A DNA stretch of 64,000 bases from Papio anubis (Eukaryota; Chordata; Mammalia; Primates; Cercopithecidae). The stretch's first letter is position 1. Every line of letters starts with the position of its first letter. The DNA is taken from the NCBI RefSeq assembly GCF_008728515.1, contig NC_044986.1:53618855-53682854 (forward strand). The letters are read 5' to 3'. A program made the translations under genes and the position numbers. Below the pieces are notes generated by a model. That model was not told the DNA's origin. It was given only the letters and a program-made list of their open reading frames with translations, and did no database searches. This document shows positions 12,326 to 22,807 of the stretch, in pieces.

Positions 12326-12329
12326 TTAC

Positions 12330-12646
12330 TTAGTTTTCTTGTGCCAAGGCCATCTCTATCTCCAGTTTAAAAGAAGATCTACAAATGGAGAAAGTAAAAC
12401 AATATATACATATATTGCCAATTACTCCCCAATCCCAATTAGGGGGAAATTTGACCTGTATAATTCATGATACATGTGGCTATTAAGGCACTGGATGCTC
12501 ATGTAAATTCAACAATGAAAATCCAGCTAGTCAAAGTTCTTGGACTTGATCAAGTGAGTATACTGCTTTAAAAACAGTATCTTCAAGACATTATAAAATA
12601 CAGGGATATATCTGAGAAAAATATGTAATAAATTAGTTATTGATTA
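12330..12646. other. Single-copy DNA
   Basis: Short interval between LTR and L1. Nothing recognised. Confidence 0.6.
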
Positions 12647-12659
12647 CATTTCAAATTCC

Positions 12660-15365
12660 TTTTTTCGTCTTTTACTTTAAGTTCAGGGGTTATGTGTGCA
12701 GGTTTGTTCCATTGGTAAATTGTGGGCCGCTGAGGTTTGGTGTACAAATGATCCTGTCACTCAGGTAGTCAATAGTTTTTCAACCCATACCTCCCTTCTA
12801 CCTTCCCCCCTCTAGTAGTCCTCAGTGTCTCTTGTTCCCATTTTTATGTCCATGTGTACTTGTAATGCACGGCTTCCACTTATAAGTGAGAACATGTGGC
12901 ATTTGGTTTTCTGTCTCTGTGTTAATTCACCTAGGATAATGGCCTTCAGCTGCATCCATGTCACTGAGAATAATATGATTTCTTTCTTTTTTAAATGGCT
13001 TCACAGTATTTGATAGTGTATATGTACCACATTTTATTTACCAAGTAGACCATTAATGGGCATCTAAGTGAAGTCTATGCCTTTTTTATTGTTAATATTG
13101 CTGCAGTGAAGATACAAATGTACGTGTCTTTTTTCTAGAATCACTTGTTTTTCTTTGGGTATGTACTCAGTAATTGGGCTGCTGGGTCAAATCATAGTTC
13201 TGTTTTAAGTTATTTGAGAAATCTCCAAACTGCTTTCCACAGTGACTGAGCTAATTTGCATCTCCACCAGCAGTGTACAAGCATTCCCTTTTCTCTGCAG
13301 CCTCACCAACATCTGCTATTTTTTTTACACTTTAAAAATAGCCATTCTGACTGGTGTGAGATACTATCTCACTGTAGTTTTGATTTGCATTTGTCTAATG
13401 ATTAGTGATATTCAGCATTTCTTTCTTTTCTTTTAATTAATTTATTTATTTTGAGACAGAGTGTTGCTCTGTCACCAGTCTGGAGTGCAGTGCTGCGATC
13501 TCGGCTCACTGCAACCTCCACCTCCCAGGTTCAAGCAATTCTCCTGCCTCAGTCTCCCGAGTAGCTGGGACTGTAGGCATGTACCACCACACCCAGCTAA
13601 TTTTTGCATTTTTAGTAGAGACAGGGTTTCACCATGTTGGACAGGATGGTCTCAATCTCTTGACCTCATGATCTGCCCGCCTCAGCCTCCCAAAGTGCTG
13701 GAATTACAAGTGTGAGCCACCACACCTAGCCAGCATGTTTTTATTTGTTTGTTGACCAATAAACAAATGTATTTCTTATTTTGAGAAGTGTCTATTCATG
13801 CCCTTTACTCATTCCTCTTGGGGCAATTAGTTTTGTGGTGGAACTGCTTAAGTTTCTTACAGATTCTGGATATTAGACGTCTGTTGGATGCATAATTTGT
13901 GAATATTTGCTCCTATTCTGTAGTTTGTCTGTTTAATCTGTTGATAGTTTCTTACGCTGTGCAGAAACTCTTTAATTTACTTAGGTAGCACTTCTCAATT
14001 TTTGTTATAATTGCTTTTGGGGACTTAATCATACATTCTTTTCCAATGCTAATGTCTAGGATGGCATTTCCTAGGTTTTCTTCTAGTTTTTATAACTTAA
14101 GGACTTACATTTAAGTCTTTAATCCATCTTGAGTTAATTTGAGTATATGGTGAAAGATAGGGGTCGAGGTTCATTCTTCTGCATATGGCTAGCTAGTTAT
14201 CCCAACACCATTTATTAAATAGGGAGTCCTTTGCTAATTGTTTGTTGTTATTGGCTTTGTGGAACACTGGAGAGCCATAGGTTCTGTGATTCCTGGATTC
14301 TTTATCATATTCCATTGGTCTGTGTATCTGTTTTTCTACCAGTACTATGCTGTTTTGGTTACTATATCCTCATAGTACAATTTGAAGTCAGGTAATATGA
14401 TGCCTCCAGCTTTGTCCTTTTTGCTTAGGAATGTTTTGACTATTTGGGCTCATTTTTGGTTCCAACTGAATTTTAGAATAGTTTTTTTTTTTTCAAAATT
14501 TTTGAAAAGTGACATTGGTAATTTGATAGGAATAATGTTGAATCTGTAGACTCCTTTGGCAGTATTACCATTTTAATGATATTTTTGTAACGATCTATGA
14601 GCATGGGATATTTTTCCACTTGTTTTTATCACCTATGATGTCTTTCAGCATTGTTTTGTAGTTCTCCTTATAGAGCTCTTTCACCTCCTTGGTTAGATGT
14701 ATTCCTGGGTATTTTAATTTTTGTCGCTATTGTAAATGGCATTGCATTCTTGATTTGGCTCTCATCTTGAATGTTAATGGCATGTAGGAATGCTACTGAT
14801 TTTTGTACATTGATTTTGTATTCCGAAGCTTTACTGAAGTTGTTTATTGCCTCTAGGAGTCTTGGCAGAGTCTTTCAGGTTTTCTAGGTATAGAATCATA
14901 TCACCAGTGAAGAGAGATAATTTGACTTCACTTTCTATTTAGATGCTCTTTCTTTCTTTCTTTCTCTTGCCTGATTGCTCTGGCTAGGACTTCCAGTACC
15001 ATGTTGAATGGGAGTGGTGACAGTGGATATCCTTGTCATGCTCCCCTTAAGGGGGATGCTTCCAGCTTTCACCTGTTCAGTCTGATGTTGATTGTAGGTT
15101 TGTTATAGATGGCTCTTATTATTTTGAGATTTGTTCCTCTGATTCCTAGTTTGTTGAGGATTTTTAATCATAAAGAGATATCAGATTTTACCAAAACTTT
15201 TTTCTGTAGCCTTGTGTCTACTGAGATGATTGTATTGTTTTTGGTTTAATTCTGTTTACGTGGTGAATCACATTTATTGATCTGCGTATTTTGAACTAGC
15301 ACTGTATACCAGGAAACAGTCTACCTGATCGTCGTGAATTAACTTTCTTATGTACTTGATTTATT
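12660..15365 (-). mobile_element. L1P (PA13-17/PB-like), 5' truncated in the RT domain, antisense
   Basis: Antisense L1 starting with its 3' UTR ('agttcaggggttatgtgtgc', 'gtcctcagtgtctcttgttc'). It runs through the ORF2 C-terminal region and into reverse transcriptase text ('ggctaggacttccagtacca', 'gggagtggtgacagtgg'), where it is truncated. Near-matching flanks 'catttcaaattc' (12647-12659) and 'cattttccaaattc' (15366-15379) look like a TSD. An antisense AluS at 13425-13731 interrupts it. Frames are broken; no active ORF. Confidence 0.88.
13425..13731 (-). mobile_element. AluS, antisense, nested in the L1
   Basis: Poly-T start, right then left monomer, ending 'accacacctagcc'. TSD core 'agcat' at 13414 and at 13732. 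AluS-like text such as 'ggttcaagcaattctcctgc'. Antisense Alu can supply cryptic splice acceptors, but no host transcript is evident. Confidence 0.92.
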
Positions 15366-15379
15366 CATTTTCCAAATTC

Positions 15380-16148
15380 TTAAATGCTTGTATTATAAAT
15401 TTCACTATTTATTTATTATACCTGTTTTTTCCCTTAACATTTTTCCATATTTATTAAAAATAAAAAGACAATATATTGTGAAGAAGTATAATTTTACTCA
15501 AACCTCAAAATATTATTTCTTTTCTGCTTTCCTACTCCGTTTCAGATTGTGGAGGGTTAAGGTTAAATTAATTAAACTTAACTTATGAGCCTAAACCTGG
15601 GAAGCCATGTAAAAAGACATTAAAGTAGTATAGGGTAAAACTCTGACTCTCCATTAGTTTAGAGTCAATTTTGCTAAAAGGGGCATAATGGTGAGAAAGT
15701 GTAAGAATATACTCAGGAAAGAACTCAAGGTAGGTGTTTCCTCTGCATTCTGTAAGGCTTTCATGCTTTGGTTATGGATCTGAAACCTTAGTTTGTGTCT
15801 TATTTGAAGCTGGTCATATTCTGAATTTACTAATTCCTTGACGTTCCTATAAGAATAATTTGAAAATTAACTCTATTTTAATACTTTGCAAGGAGAAATA
15901 GCTATTTTGTGCAGAGATTTATGTAGAAAACTGAACCAAGGTTAATAATTCTTTGATAAACATGCTTTTTGCTATCTTTGAAGATGTCAATATATTCTTT
16001 CTTTTTATCACATTCCACCAACATAATTACTTCACTTGTCTTCAAAATGAATGAAAATTCAGATAGTCATTTCCAATGTAACTTTGAAATAGGTACTGTG
16101 TTGCTGCTTCTCTCCTGAAGATAAAGCTTGTAACGTGCTAAACATGTG
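15380..16148. other. Single-copy DNA
   Basis: No gene or repeat recognised. Confidence 0.6.
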
Positions 16149-16152
16149 GCAG

Positions 16153-17672
16153 TGAGAGGTGACAATGTGCAAGCAGCCCTCACTCTCAGTGCCTCCTCTG
16201 CCTCAGCGTCCACTCCGGAGGCACTTGAGGAGCCCTTCATCCCGCCACAGCAGGATGAGAGACCCTCTCTGGGCTGACTGAGGCCGGAGCCTCCTCCCTC
16301 TGCTTGCGGGGAGGTGTGGAGGGAGAGGCCCGGGCGGGAACCGGGGCTGGGCTGGCAGGCCAGAGTGAGTTCCGGAGGGCAGGGGCGCGGGCTCAGCAGG
16401 CCCTGCACACGTAGCAGCTGGCCCGCACCACCGGTCCAGGGCAGTGAGGGGCTTGGCATCGGGGCAGGCATCTGTGGAGGTTGCAAGCTGGGTCCTCCAA
16501 CAGTGCCCGCCCACCTGCGCCACACTCGAATTCTCCCTGGGCCTTAGCTGCCTCCCGGAGGGGCAGGGCTCCGGACCTGCGGCCTGCCATGTCTGAGCTC
16601 CTCCCCCTGTGGTGGGCTCCTGCATGGACTCAGCCTCCCCAAAAGGCGCTGCCCCCTGCTCCCTGGCGCCAGGTCCCATCCACAGCCCAAGGGCTCAGGA
16701 GTGCAGGCTGTGGCTCAGGACTGGCAGGCAGCTCCCCCTGCAGCCCTGGTGCAGGATCCACTAGGTGAAACCAGCTGGGCTCCTGAACTGGATGGGGACT
16801 TGGAGAACTTTTATATCTAGCAGGAGTATTGTATGTTCACCAATCAGCACTCTGTGTCTAGCTCAGGGTTTGTGAATACACCAATTGATACTCTGTATCT
16901 AGATAACTTAGTGGAGACCTGGGGGACTAGCACTCTGTGACTCTGTATCTAGCTCAAGGATTGTAAATGCACCAATCAGCACTCTGTGTCTAGCTCAGGG
17001 TTTGTAAATACACCAATCAGCACTCTGTGTCTACCTCAGGGTTTGTAAATACACCAATTGGTACTCTGTATCTAGCTAACCTAGTGGAGACTTGGAGGAC
17101 TAGAATCTGTGACTCTGTCTAGCAGAAGGATTGTAAACTAGCAGCAATCAGCGCTCTGTAAAAATCGACCAATCAGCTCTCTGAAAAATAGACCAATCAG
17201 CAGAATGTAGGTGGAGTCAGATAAGGGAATAAAAGCAATCTGCCCCAGCTGGCAGTGGCAACCCGCTGGGGTCCCTTTCCACACTGTGGAAACTTTGTTC
17301 TTTCCCTCTTTGCAATAAATCTTGCTGTTGCTCACTCTTTGGGTCCACGCTGCCTTTATGAGCTGTAACACTCACTGGGAAGGTCTGCAGTTTCACTCCT
17401 GAAGCCAAGGAGGCCACAAACCCACCGGAAAGAACAAACAACTCCAGACGCACTGCCTTTAAGAGCTGTAACACTCACGGAGAAGGTCTGCAGCTTCACT
17501 CCTGACAGCAAGACCATGAACCCACCAGAAGAAAGAAGCTCCAGACACATCTGAACCTCTGAGGGAACAAACTCCAGACACGCCATCTTTAAGAACCATA
17601 ACACTCACCATGAGGGTCCGCGGCTTCATTCATGAAGTCAGTGAGATCAAGAAGCCACCAATTCCGGACACA
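16153..17672 (+). mobile_element. Solo LTR12 (ERV9-type), complete, with 4-bp TSD
   Basis: TG-to-CA bounded, from 'tgagaggtgacaatgtgc' to 'attccggacaca', flanked by 'gcag' (16149-16152 and 17673-17676), the 4-bp TSD expected of ERV1. U3 has a GC-rich 5' half, then a tandem region with seven CCAAT motifs (16840, 16881, 16972, 17013, 17054, 17169 and 17193) and one decayed copy (17145). A TATA-like 'aataaaag' is at 17228-17235 and a poly-A signal 'aataaa' at 17314-17319. U5 contains three repeats starting near 17354, 17457 and 17587. From the literature, ERV9 LTRs bind NF-Y at CCAAT boxes and can act as enhancers or promoters. Activity here is not shown. The internal provirus is gone by LTR-LTR recombination. 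Confidence 0.95.
16840..17235 (+). promoter_or_regulatory. LTR12 CCAAT array and TATA-like box
   Basis: Seven CCAAT pentamers, several within 'accaatcagc', precede the 'aataaaag' element at 17228. If transcribed, initiation would be expected about 25-30 bp further on, near 17255-17265, reading rightward toward the tubulin pseudogene. Confidence 0.6.
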
Positions 17673-17676
17673 GCAG

Positions 17677-18764
17677 TTCAGCAGAAGATTCTGAGTGTTC
17701 TTCATGGATCTTCTCTAGGAGCCTAGAAGGAAAAATGAGGGGAATGTCTCAAATCAAAATTTCCAGGAAGACTAAATGGGTTCTATGTCCTTACAAGCCA
17801 CACGTGCTAGAAAACTGCCTTTCTTCCTGCTCTGCCTTGCCTTGGGCTTCAAAAAATATTTCTAAATAAAATGAACTGTATATCCAACATTGTCATCCTA
17901 TCCAGTCTTCATCTGTTTGACTATGATCTCTCTACCATTGGTACTTCTAGATAAATGTTTCTTCCATTCCTAAACCATGTTGCTAATTCGAATCTTCTAC
18001 ACTACTATTTAGTAGTGATCTTCATCATGTGGAAGTCTCCAGTCTTACTTTTCACCATGTATCACTATTTCTGGAGAAATACCCGTCTATCTTTAAATCA
18101 TTAGCATGTGGACAGAGCAACCTCATTAAAATGTGAATACCAACAGCTATAGATTGACCTTTCACTCAATAGTATCTGGTCTGTTTGCCTCAGAGGGGCT
18201 TCAAAAAAATTCGCATGCAATTCTAACATAGTCCACCTATCATGCCACAAAATGGCAGTGTTTGCAGATGCTGATCCAGTAAGACCAGTTTTTTGCTAGC
18301 CACAGCTCTTCTCTTCCCATGAGCATTGCTCACAACAAAGCTGAGATCTCAAAAAGGAAATACTGATCTCTTGTCTTTCTTTCCAAGCCCTGCGTAACTG
18401 CTCCATTGAGTTCTTCATAGACCAGCAGAAATTCTATGACATCTTATTATTACTAATAACATTAATGTAATTAACATGTGTTTACTGTAGAAAAATATCA
18501 ACAAGGAAGTTAATAAAGCAAAACTATATGTCACCCTCTATCTGCCCATTTTCCAGTGTCAAAATATTAGTTTCCCAAAGTAAACTATGAAAAGTTTAAG
18601 TGCCCATTAAGCTATTTACATCATTTACTTTCTTTAAGTTTATATGATCATGTTTTACATATTTCTTTGCAACTTTTTTTTTTTAATTGCCAAGCATCTT
18701 GGACTTTTTTAGATCTCAGGAAATACAAATATTTTATATCCGAATTTGAATGGTTTAATTATGT
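17677..18764. other. Single-copy DNA
   Basis: No gene or repeat family recognised. A short perfect hairpin ('cactac', 6-nt loop, 'gtagtg') lies near 18000-18017. Confidence 0.55.
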
Positions 18765-19056
18765 GTTGGTTTCAGTCATTCTCACATTCCTTTACCTGCA
18801 CTTCTGTATGCCTGGTTTTACCCTACTGATCAGCTAGGACAACCGACATTACTAGGCACTGATGTTAGCTGAGCTCACCCAGCAGATATTTTGACGCCAA
18901 AAACATAATGGCTGCCTGCGACTCCCGCCATGGCTGCTACCTAACTGTGACTGCTGTTTTCAGGGACACATGTCCATGAGGGAGGTGGACGAGCAAATGC
19001 TTAATGTCTAAAACAAGAGCAGCAGCGACTTTGCTGATTGGATCAGCATGTTACAA
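18765..19056 (+). pseudogene. Beta-tubulin processed-pseudogene fragment
   Basis: Conceptual translation in shifting frames follows beta-tubulin from about residue 253 to 346. 18790-18880 gives HFCMPGFTLLIS, then a QQY-like stretch and ALMLAELTQQIF. 18893-18960 gives DAKNIMAACDSRHGCYLTV and then TAVFR. 18970-19044 gives MSMREVDEQMLNV, a stop, then NKSSSDFADWI. There are three in-frame stops and two single-base frameshifts (an extra T near 18892 and a lost base near 18966), and no introns across codons that lie in one tubulin exon. Both ends of the roughly 445-codon gene are missing and no A tail remains. Intact beta-tubulin is the GTP-binding subunit of microtubules; this copy is dead. Which paralogue gave rise to it cannot be decided by eye. 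Confidence 0.88.
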
Positions 19057-19109
19057 AATATTTTTTATATGTATGTGTTACTAGATTTAAAGACTTGACT
19101 GTAAGTTGT

Positions 19110-19618
19110 CCAGTTTCTTGGTGCACTGAATAAAGAATTCAACAAAATGTACAAACAAAACAAAAGAACAAAGCAATACAAACAGATTTATTTAAGCAAA
19201 AGTACACTCAAAGAGTGGGAGCAGGCAGGAGCAAGCCACTCAAGAGCCCTAATTGCAATGTTCCTGGGGGATTTTATTGAATTAAAAGAGCATGGTGACC
19301 CCCCTTGAGTACCCTTTAGAGGTTTCTGATAGGTTACACCCTATACCAATGAAGGATTTTGCCTAGGATGAGTCAGACGCATTCAACCTATGAAGTGTAG
19401 GCAAATGAAGGTTCCAGAATGGGCCAATTACAGACAGACATTCCCGTTCAGAACATAGAATAGGGGGAGGTTCAGAGAGGGAAGGTACTTTGGCTCCTCA
19501 TTACTTGGTGGTAGCAGCGTGGGGTTTTCCTTAGCCAATTCCAAGAAGGCAGCTAGGAGATGGCCTTAAGTTTCCTGTCATCACTGTCTCCAGACCGTAT
19601 TTTCCTGCTTCATAAGTT
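19110..19618 (-). mobile_element. Possible antisense LTR, unassigned
   Basis: Text such as 'tgcactgaataaagaattca', 'agatttatttaagcaaaagt' and a CCCC-containing centre is typical of antisense ERV LTRs. I cannot name the family or find a TSD. Confidence 0.4.
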
Positions 19619-19622
19619 TGGG

Positions 19623-19623
<1 letters not shown>

Positions 19624-19671
<48 letters not shown>
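19624..19671 (+). repeat. (TG)n microsatellite
   Basis: About 23 TG units with almost no interruption. Likely polymorphic, and able to adopt Z-DNA. Confidence 0.97.
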
Positions 19672-19673
<2 letters not shown>

Positions 19674-19714
19674 GGCAAAATTAATAGATGTAAACTAATT
19701 GGCTTAAGGAATCT

Positions 19715-20120
19715 GTATATTTTTAACTTTGGTAAATATTTATACATTGCTTCCCAAAAGTTTACACATATTTACACCCCTTTAAAAATGTTTATTTTTT
19801 TAAATCTTCACAGATTTCAAGCTGTGTATGAACACAGGAAAGAAATCCCAGGAAAAAAATCATAACATGTAAGTTTTAATTTATAGTTTTCTAATTATAA
19901 CAGGGTGAGAATTATTTTACATGATTATTAGCCATTTCTTTTAGTTTTGCATGGATACACACATATTGCCATTTCATGTGTTTCATCCATTTTTTCTTCT
20001 TGTTCATATTTTTCTTCTTATAGACTGAGAAAATTAGACTCTTTAATATATACTGAAAATATCTTCTCAGTTTGCCATTAGCCTTTTAATTTTGTTTCAT
20101 TTTTACTTTTACTTGTTATT
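19715..20120 (-). mobile_element. Old L1M ORF2 fragment, antisense
   Basis: Weak but ordered match to antisense L1M: 'acattgcttcccaaaagttt', 'attattagccatttctttta', 'ttcatccattttttcttctt' and 'ctcagtttgcc'. Confidence 0.5.
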
Positions 20121-20518
20121 ACCATTGTTGTTATTTTGTTATATAGACGTAGCAACTGAACTGAAGATTTATAACAATGAAAAAGTTGAAATCAACAGAG
20201 AATAACTCCAACTCCCTGTGCAATTCTAGACCTAGGCAAGCTCTTGGGTTCCCTCCCGGCTGCTCTGCACGGCCAGATTTCTGCCAGCCTTTAGATTCAA
20301 TACAGAATATCCTTGCTTCTCAGCCTAAGCGAAATAGACCCTCAGGCCCAGGAAGTAGGTCAGTTTTCCTTTTTCAAGGAGCCCTTGACCCAGAGCTCAC
20401 AGCTTCTCCCCTATGCCCAATGATGGTACTATCTTCTTTAGCATTACTTCCCAACTTTCTCTCTTGTCCCTTCTATCGTAAGATTAAGGCCGCTACTTCT
20501 CCCTCACCCATTCTGATG
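20121..20518. other. Single-copy DNA with a 117-codon open frame
   Basis: More GC-rich than its surroundings. The frame 20177-20530 is open for 117 codons and is rich in Pro and Ser, with no domain I recognise. Its end runs to the Alu TSD. No splice or promoter support, so it is not called as a gene. Confidence 0.4.
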
Positions 20519-20534
20519 TCTTTTATATAATTTT

Positions 20535-20823
20535 TTTTTTTTTAAGAGAGAGAGTTTCACTGTGTAGCCAAGGTTGGAGTGGTGCGATCTCAGCTCACTT
20601 CAACTTCTTCCTCCCAGGTTCAAGCAATTCTCCTGCCTCAGCCTCCTGAGTAGCTGGGATTGCAGGTGTCCACCAACATGCCTGGCTAATTTTTGTATTT
20701 TTAGTATAGACAGAGTTTCACCATGTTGGCCAGGCTGGTTTCGAACTCCGACCTCAGCTGATCTGCCTGCCTCGGCCTCCCAAAGTGCTGGGATTACAGA
20801 CGTGAGAGAGACCGCACCTGGCC
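20535..20823 (-). mobile_element. AluS, antisense, with 16-bp TSD
   Basis: Poly-T, then right and left monomers, ending 'cgcacctggcc'. TSD 'tcttttatataatttt' at 20519-20534 and 20824-20839 is perfect. The body is diverged ('gagagagaccgcacc'), so it is not recent. Confidence 0.93.
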
Positions 20824-20989
20824 TCTTTTATATAATTTTAGTTTTACCCTGAAAAATGACTCCTGACATATTCAAACTCCCTACCCAATATACTTATTTA
20901 TTTTTCTTATATTCAATTGCCACATCTCTTTTAAAATATTTCTGGAAACACTTTATGCAAAATTAAACATTCTTTCTTTCTTCATCTTG

Positions 20990-21377
20990 TTTCCAATAGC
21001 TTGGAACAAAGAACAACCATGGTTTTACTTGGAAGTCATTCACAAACATAACAGACCCATGGGAAAATGTCTACCAACAGCTGCTTTCACCTAGTAAAAT
21101 GTTTTTGAGGATCATCTACATTGTAGCCTATATTTGCAGTTTATTTTATTAGTAAATAGTACTGCATTATATGGCAAATAGACTACATTGTGTTTTACCC
21201 ATTTATTATTTATGGACATTTGGATTATTTCTAGTTTATGGCCATTATGAACACTACTGCTGTAAGCATTAACAAATATATCTTTGTGTGGATATATGTT
21301 TTATTCTTCTTCAGTAGATTTGTAGAAGTAGAATTGCTAAGCCATATGGTAATTTTATATTTAACATTTTACCAAAA
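20990..21377. repeat. Diverged duplication copy A, left part (with L1M antisense text)
   Basis: Shares with 35690-36080 an 'atagcttg.aacaaa' start, 'gtctaccaacagct', and then antisense L1M ORF2 3' text (21060-21377: 'tagcctatatttgcagttta', 'ggacatttggattatttcta', 'ggccattatgaacactactg'). The non-L1 edge is shared too, so this is more than two hits to one L1 family. Confidence 0.6.
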
Positions 21378-21384
21378 AATACAG

Positions 21385-22490
21385 AATATGTAAGGCAGCA
21401 CAAAGGAATTTTAGGACAGTGAAACTATTCTGTGTTATATAGTTATGGGGAATATGTATCATTACACATTTACCAAAACCCATAGAAAGTATAATTCCAA
21501 CAGTGAACCCTACTGTAAACTATGGTCTTGGGGTGATAATGATGTATCAATCTAGGTTCATCAATTATAACGAATTGTGGTGTTACAATATGTATTGGTT
21601 TTCTCGCACAGTTCTTGGCTTATACTCCCATAGCCCTTGTTCTCACCTTTTGTTATAGTATTGGATACGTCAGGCCTCAGTAGGAAGCCAATAATCTTCT
21701 GCCCTCCTTTCTCTCGAATGTTCCACCACCTTTCTGAATGTGGGCCTTAAGACCCTACCCTGAGAGGATCCTACCCTATACTGTGGGGGAAGGAATGCTG
21801 ATGTCATGAAGGTTCCATAAAAAAGATTTTAGATAGCTGAACACTTGGTGGTTCCTGGAGTGTGATGTGTGCAAAGAGGGTATGAGAGCTCTGCACCCCT
21901 TCCCAAGTATCTTTCCCTACGTGTCTCTTCATCTGTATCCTTTGCAATATCCTTTATAATAAACCAGTAGATATCAGTGTTTCCCTGAGTTCTGTGAACC
22001 ACTCCAGCAAATTAGTCACGTCTAAAGTGGGAGTCATGGGAACCCCAACTTGAGCTGGTTGGTCAAAAGTTCCAGAGGGCCGAACTTGGGACCGGTGTGG
22101 TTGCGAGGGAAGTCTTGGAGACTGTGTGATCTGTAGGATCCCAACCTGTGGGATCTGACACTGTCTCTGGGTGGATAGTCTCAGGACTGAATTAGGGGAC
22201 ACCCAGCTGGTATCTGCTCTTGGTGTGTGGGAAAATCTCCACATACATTTGGTCACAGAAATCTTCTCTGTTGATTGTTCTGATGTGAGAGTAGAGGAAA
22301 AACGGTTGGAAAGAGTTTTCTCTATGCACAAATGTACCAGTCTGGTGAGAGATATTCATAACGTGGGAGGCTATGAATGTGTGGAAAAAGGGAGTATATG
22401 AGAAATCTCTGCACGTTCCTCTGAATTCTGCTGTGAACCTAAAACTGCTCTAACAACAACAACAATAATGTCTGCATTAAAAAACAAAAG
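21385..22490 (+). mobile_element. L1M (MC/ME-like) 3' UTR, sense, split by an LTR
   Basis: Left half 21385-21570 ('gacagtgaaactattctgtg', 'cccatagaaagtataattcc', 'gggtgataatgatgtatcaa') and right half 22334-22490 ('gtaccagtctggtgagag', 'gaaatctctgcacgttcctc', 'gtgaacctaaaactgctcta'), in order and interrupted by the LTR at 21576-22328. It appears to be inserted into copy A of the duplication, because copy B lacks it. Confidence 0.78.
21576..22328 (+). mobile_element. Solo LTR in the L1M 3' UTR, probably ERVL class
   Basis: TG...CA ends. Flanked by 'cgaat' (21571-21575) and 'caaat' (22329-22333), a 5-bp TSD with one change, which favours ERVL/MaLR over ERV1. A poly-A signal 'aataaa' sits near 21958. 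After it comes the familiar 'gttctgtgaaccactccagc' and 'ggacacccagctggtatctg'. About 750 bp. The family name is not settled. Confidence 0.65.
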
Positions 22491-22793
22491 GATGCAGAGG
22501 CATGTGTTATCCAGAACTGCTTGGAAATGCAAGGGTCATGCTGTTTAATTCTTGACTTCACTACCAAAAAGCACCTTGAAGTATGAGATCACTTATTTCA
22601 ATATCTGGTGTTAATTTGGATTCTGTCTGTTGAATTATTTGATTTTTCACTTAGTTGGTTACAAAATCTGATAAGGAAAATAATTGCTACATATTTGGTT
22701 TTCTCAGAAATTTTGCAGTACATATGTACTATTTATACTCTCCATTTTATCCAACTTTTCATATTGCCTGAAGTTAAAATGTGCCTATTTTTT
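22491..22793. repeat. Diverged duplication copy A, middle part
   Basis: Aligns with 36080-36375: 'taattcttgacttcactacc' against 'taattcttgaattcactacc', 'cacttatttcaatatctg' against 'tacatatttcaatatctg', and 'ggattctgtctgttgaatt' against 'gaattctgtctgctaaatt'. It is not a repeat I recognise. Confidence 0.65.
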
Positions 22794-22807
22794 CTATGCT
22801 AGTTTTT

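Noticed and set aside
16067..16768. Several overlapping 60-160-codon frames on both strands
   Set aside because: They fall in the GC-rich U3 of LTR12, where stops are rare by composition. They overlap each other on opposite strands and match no protein I know.
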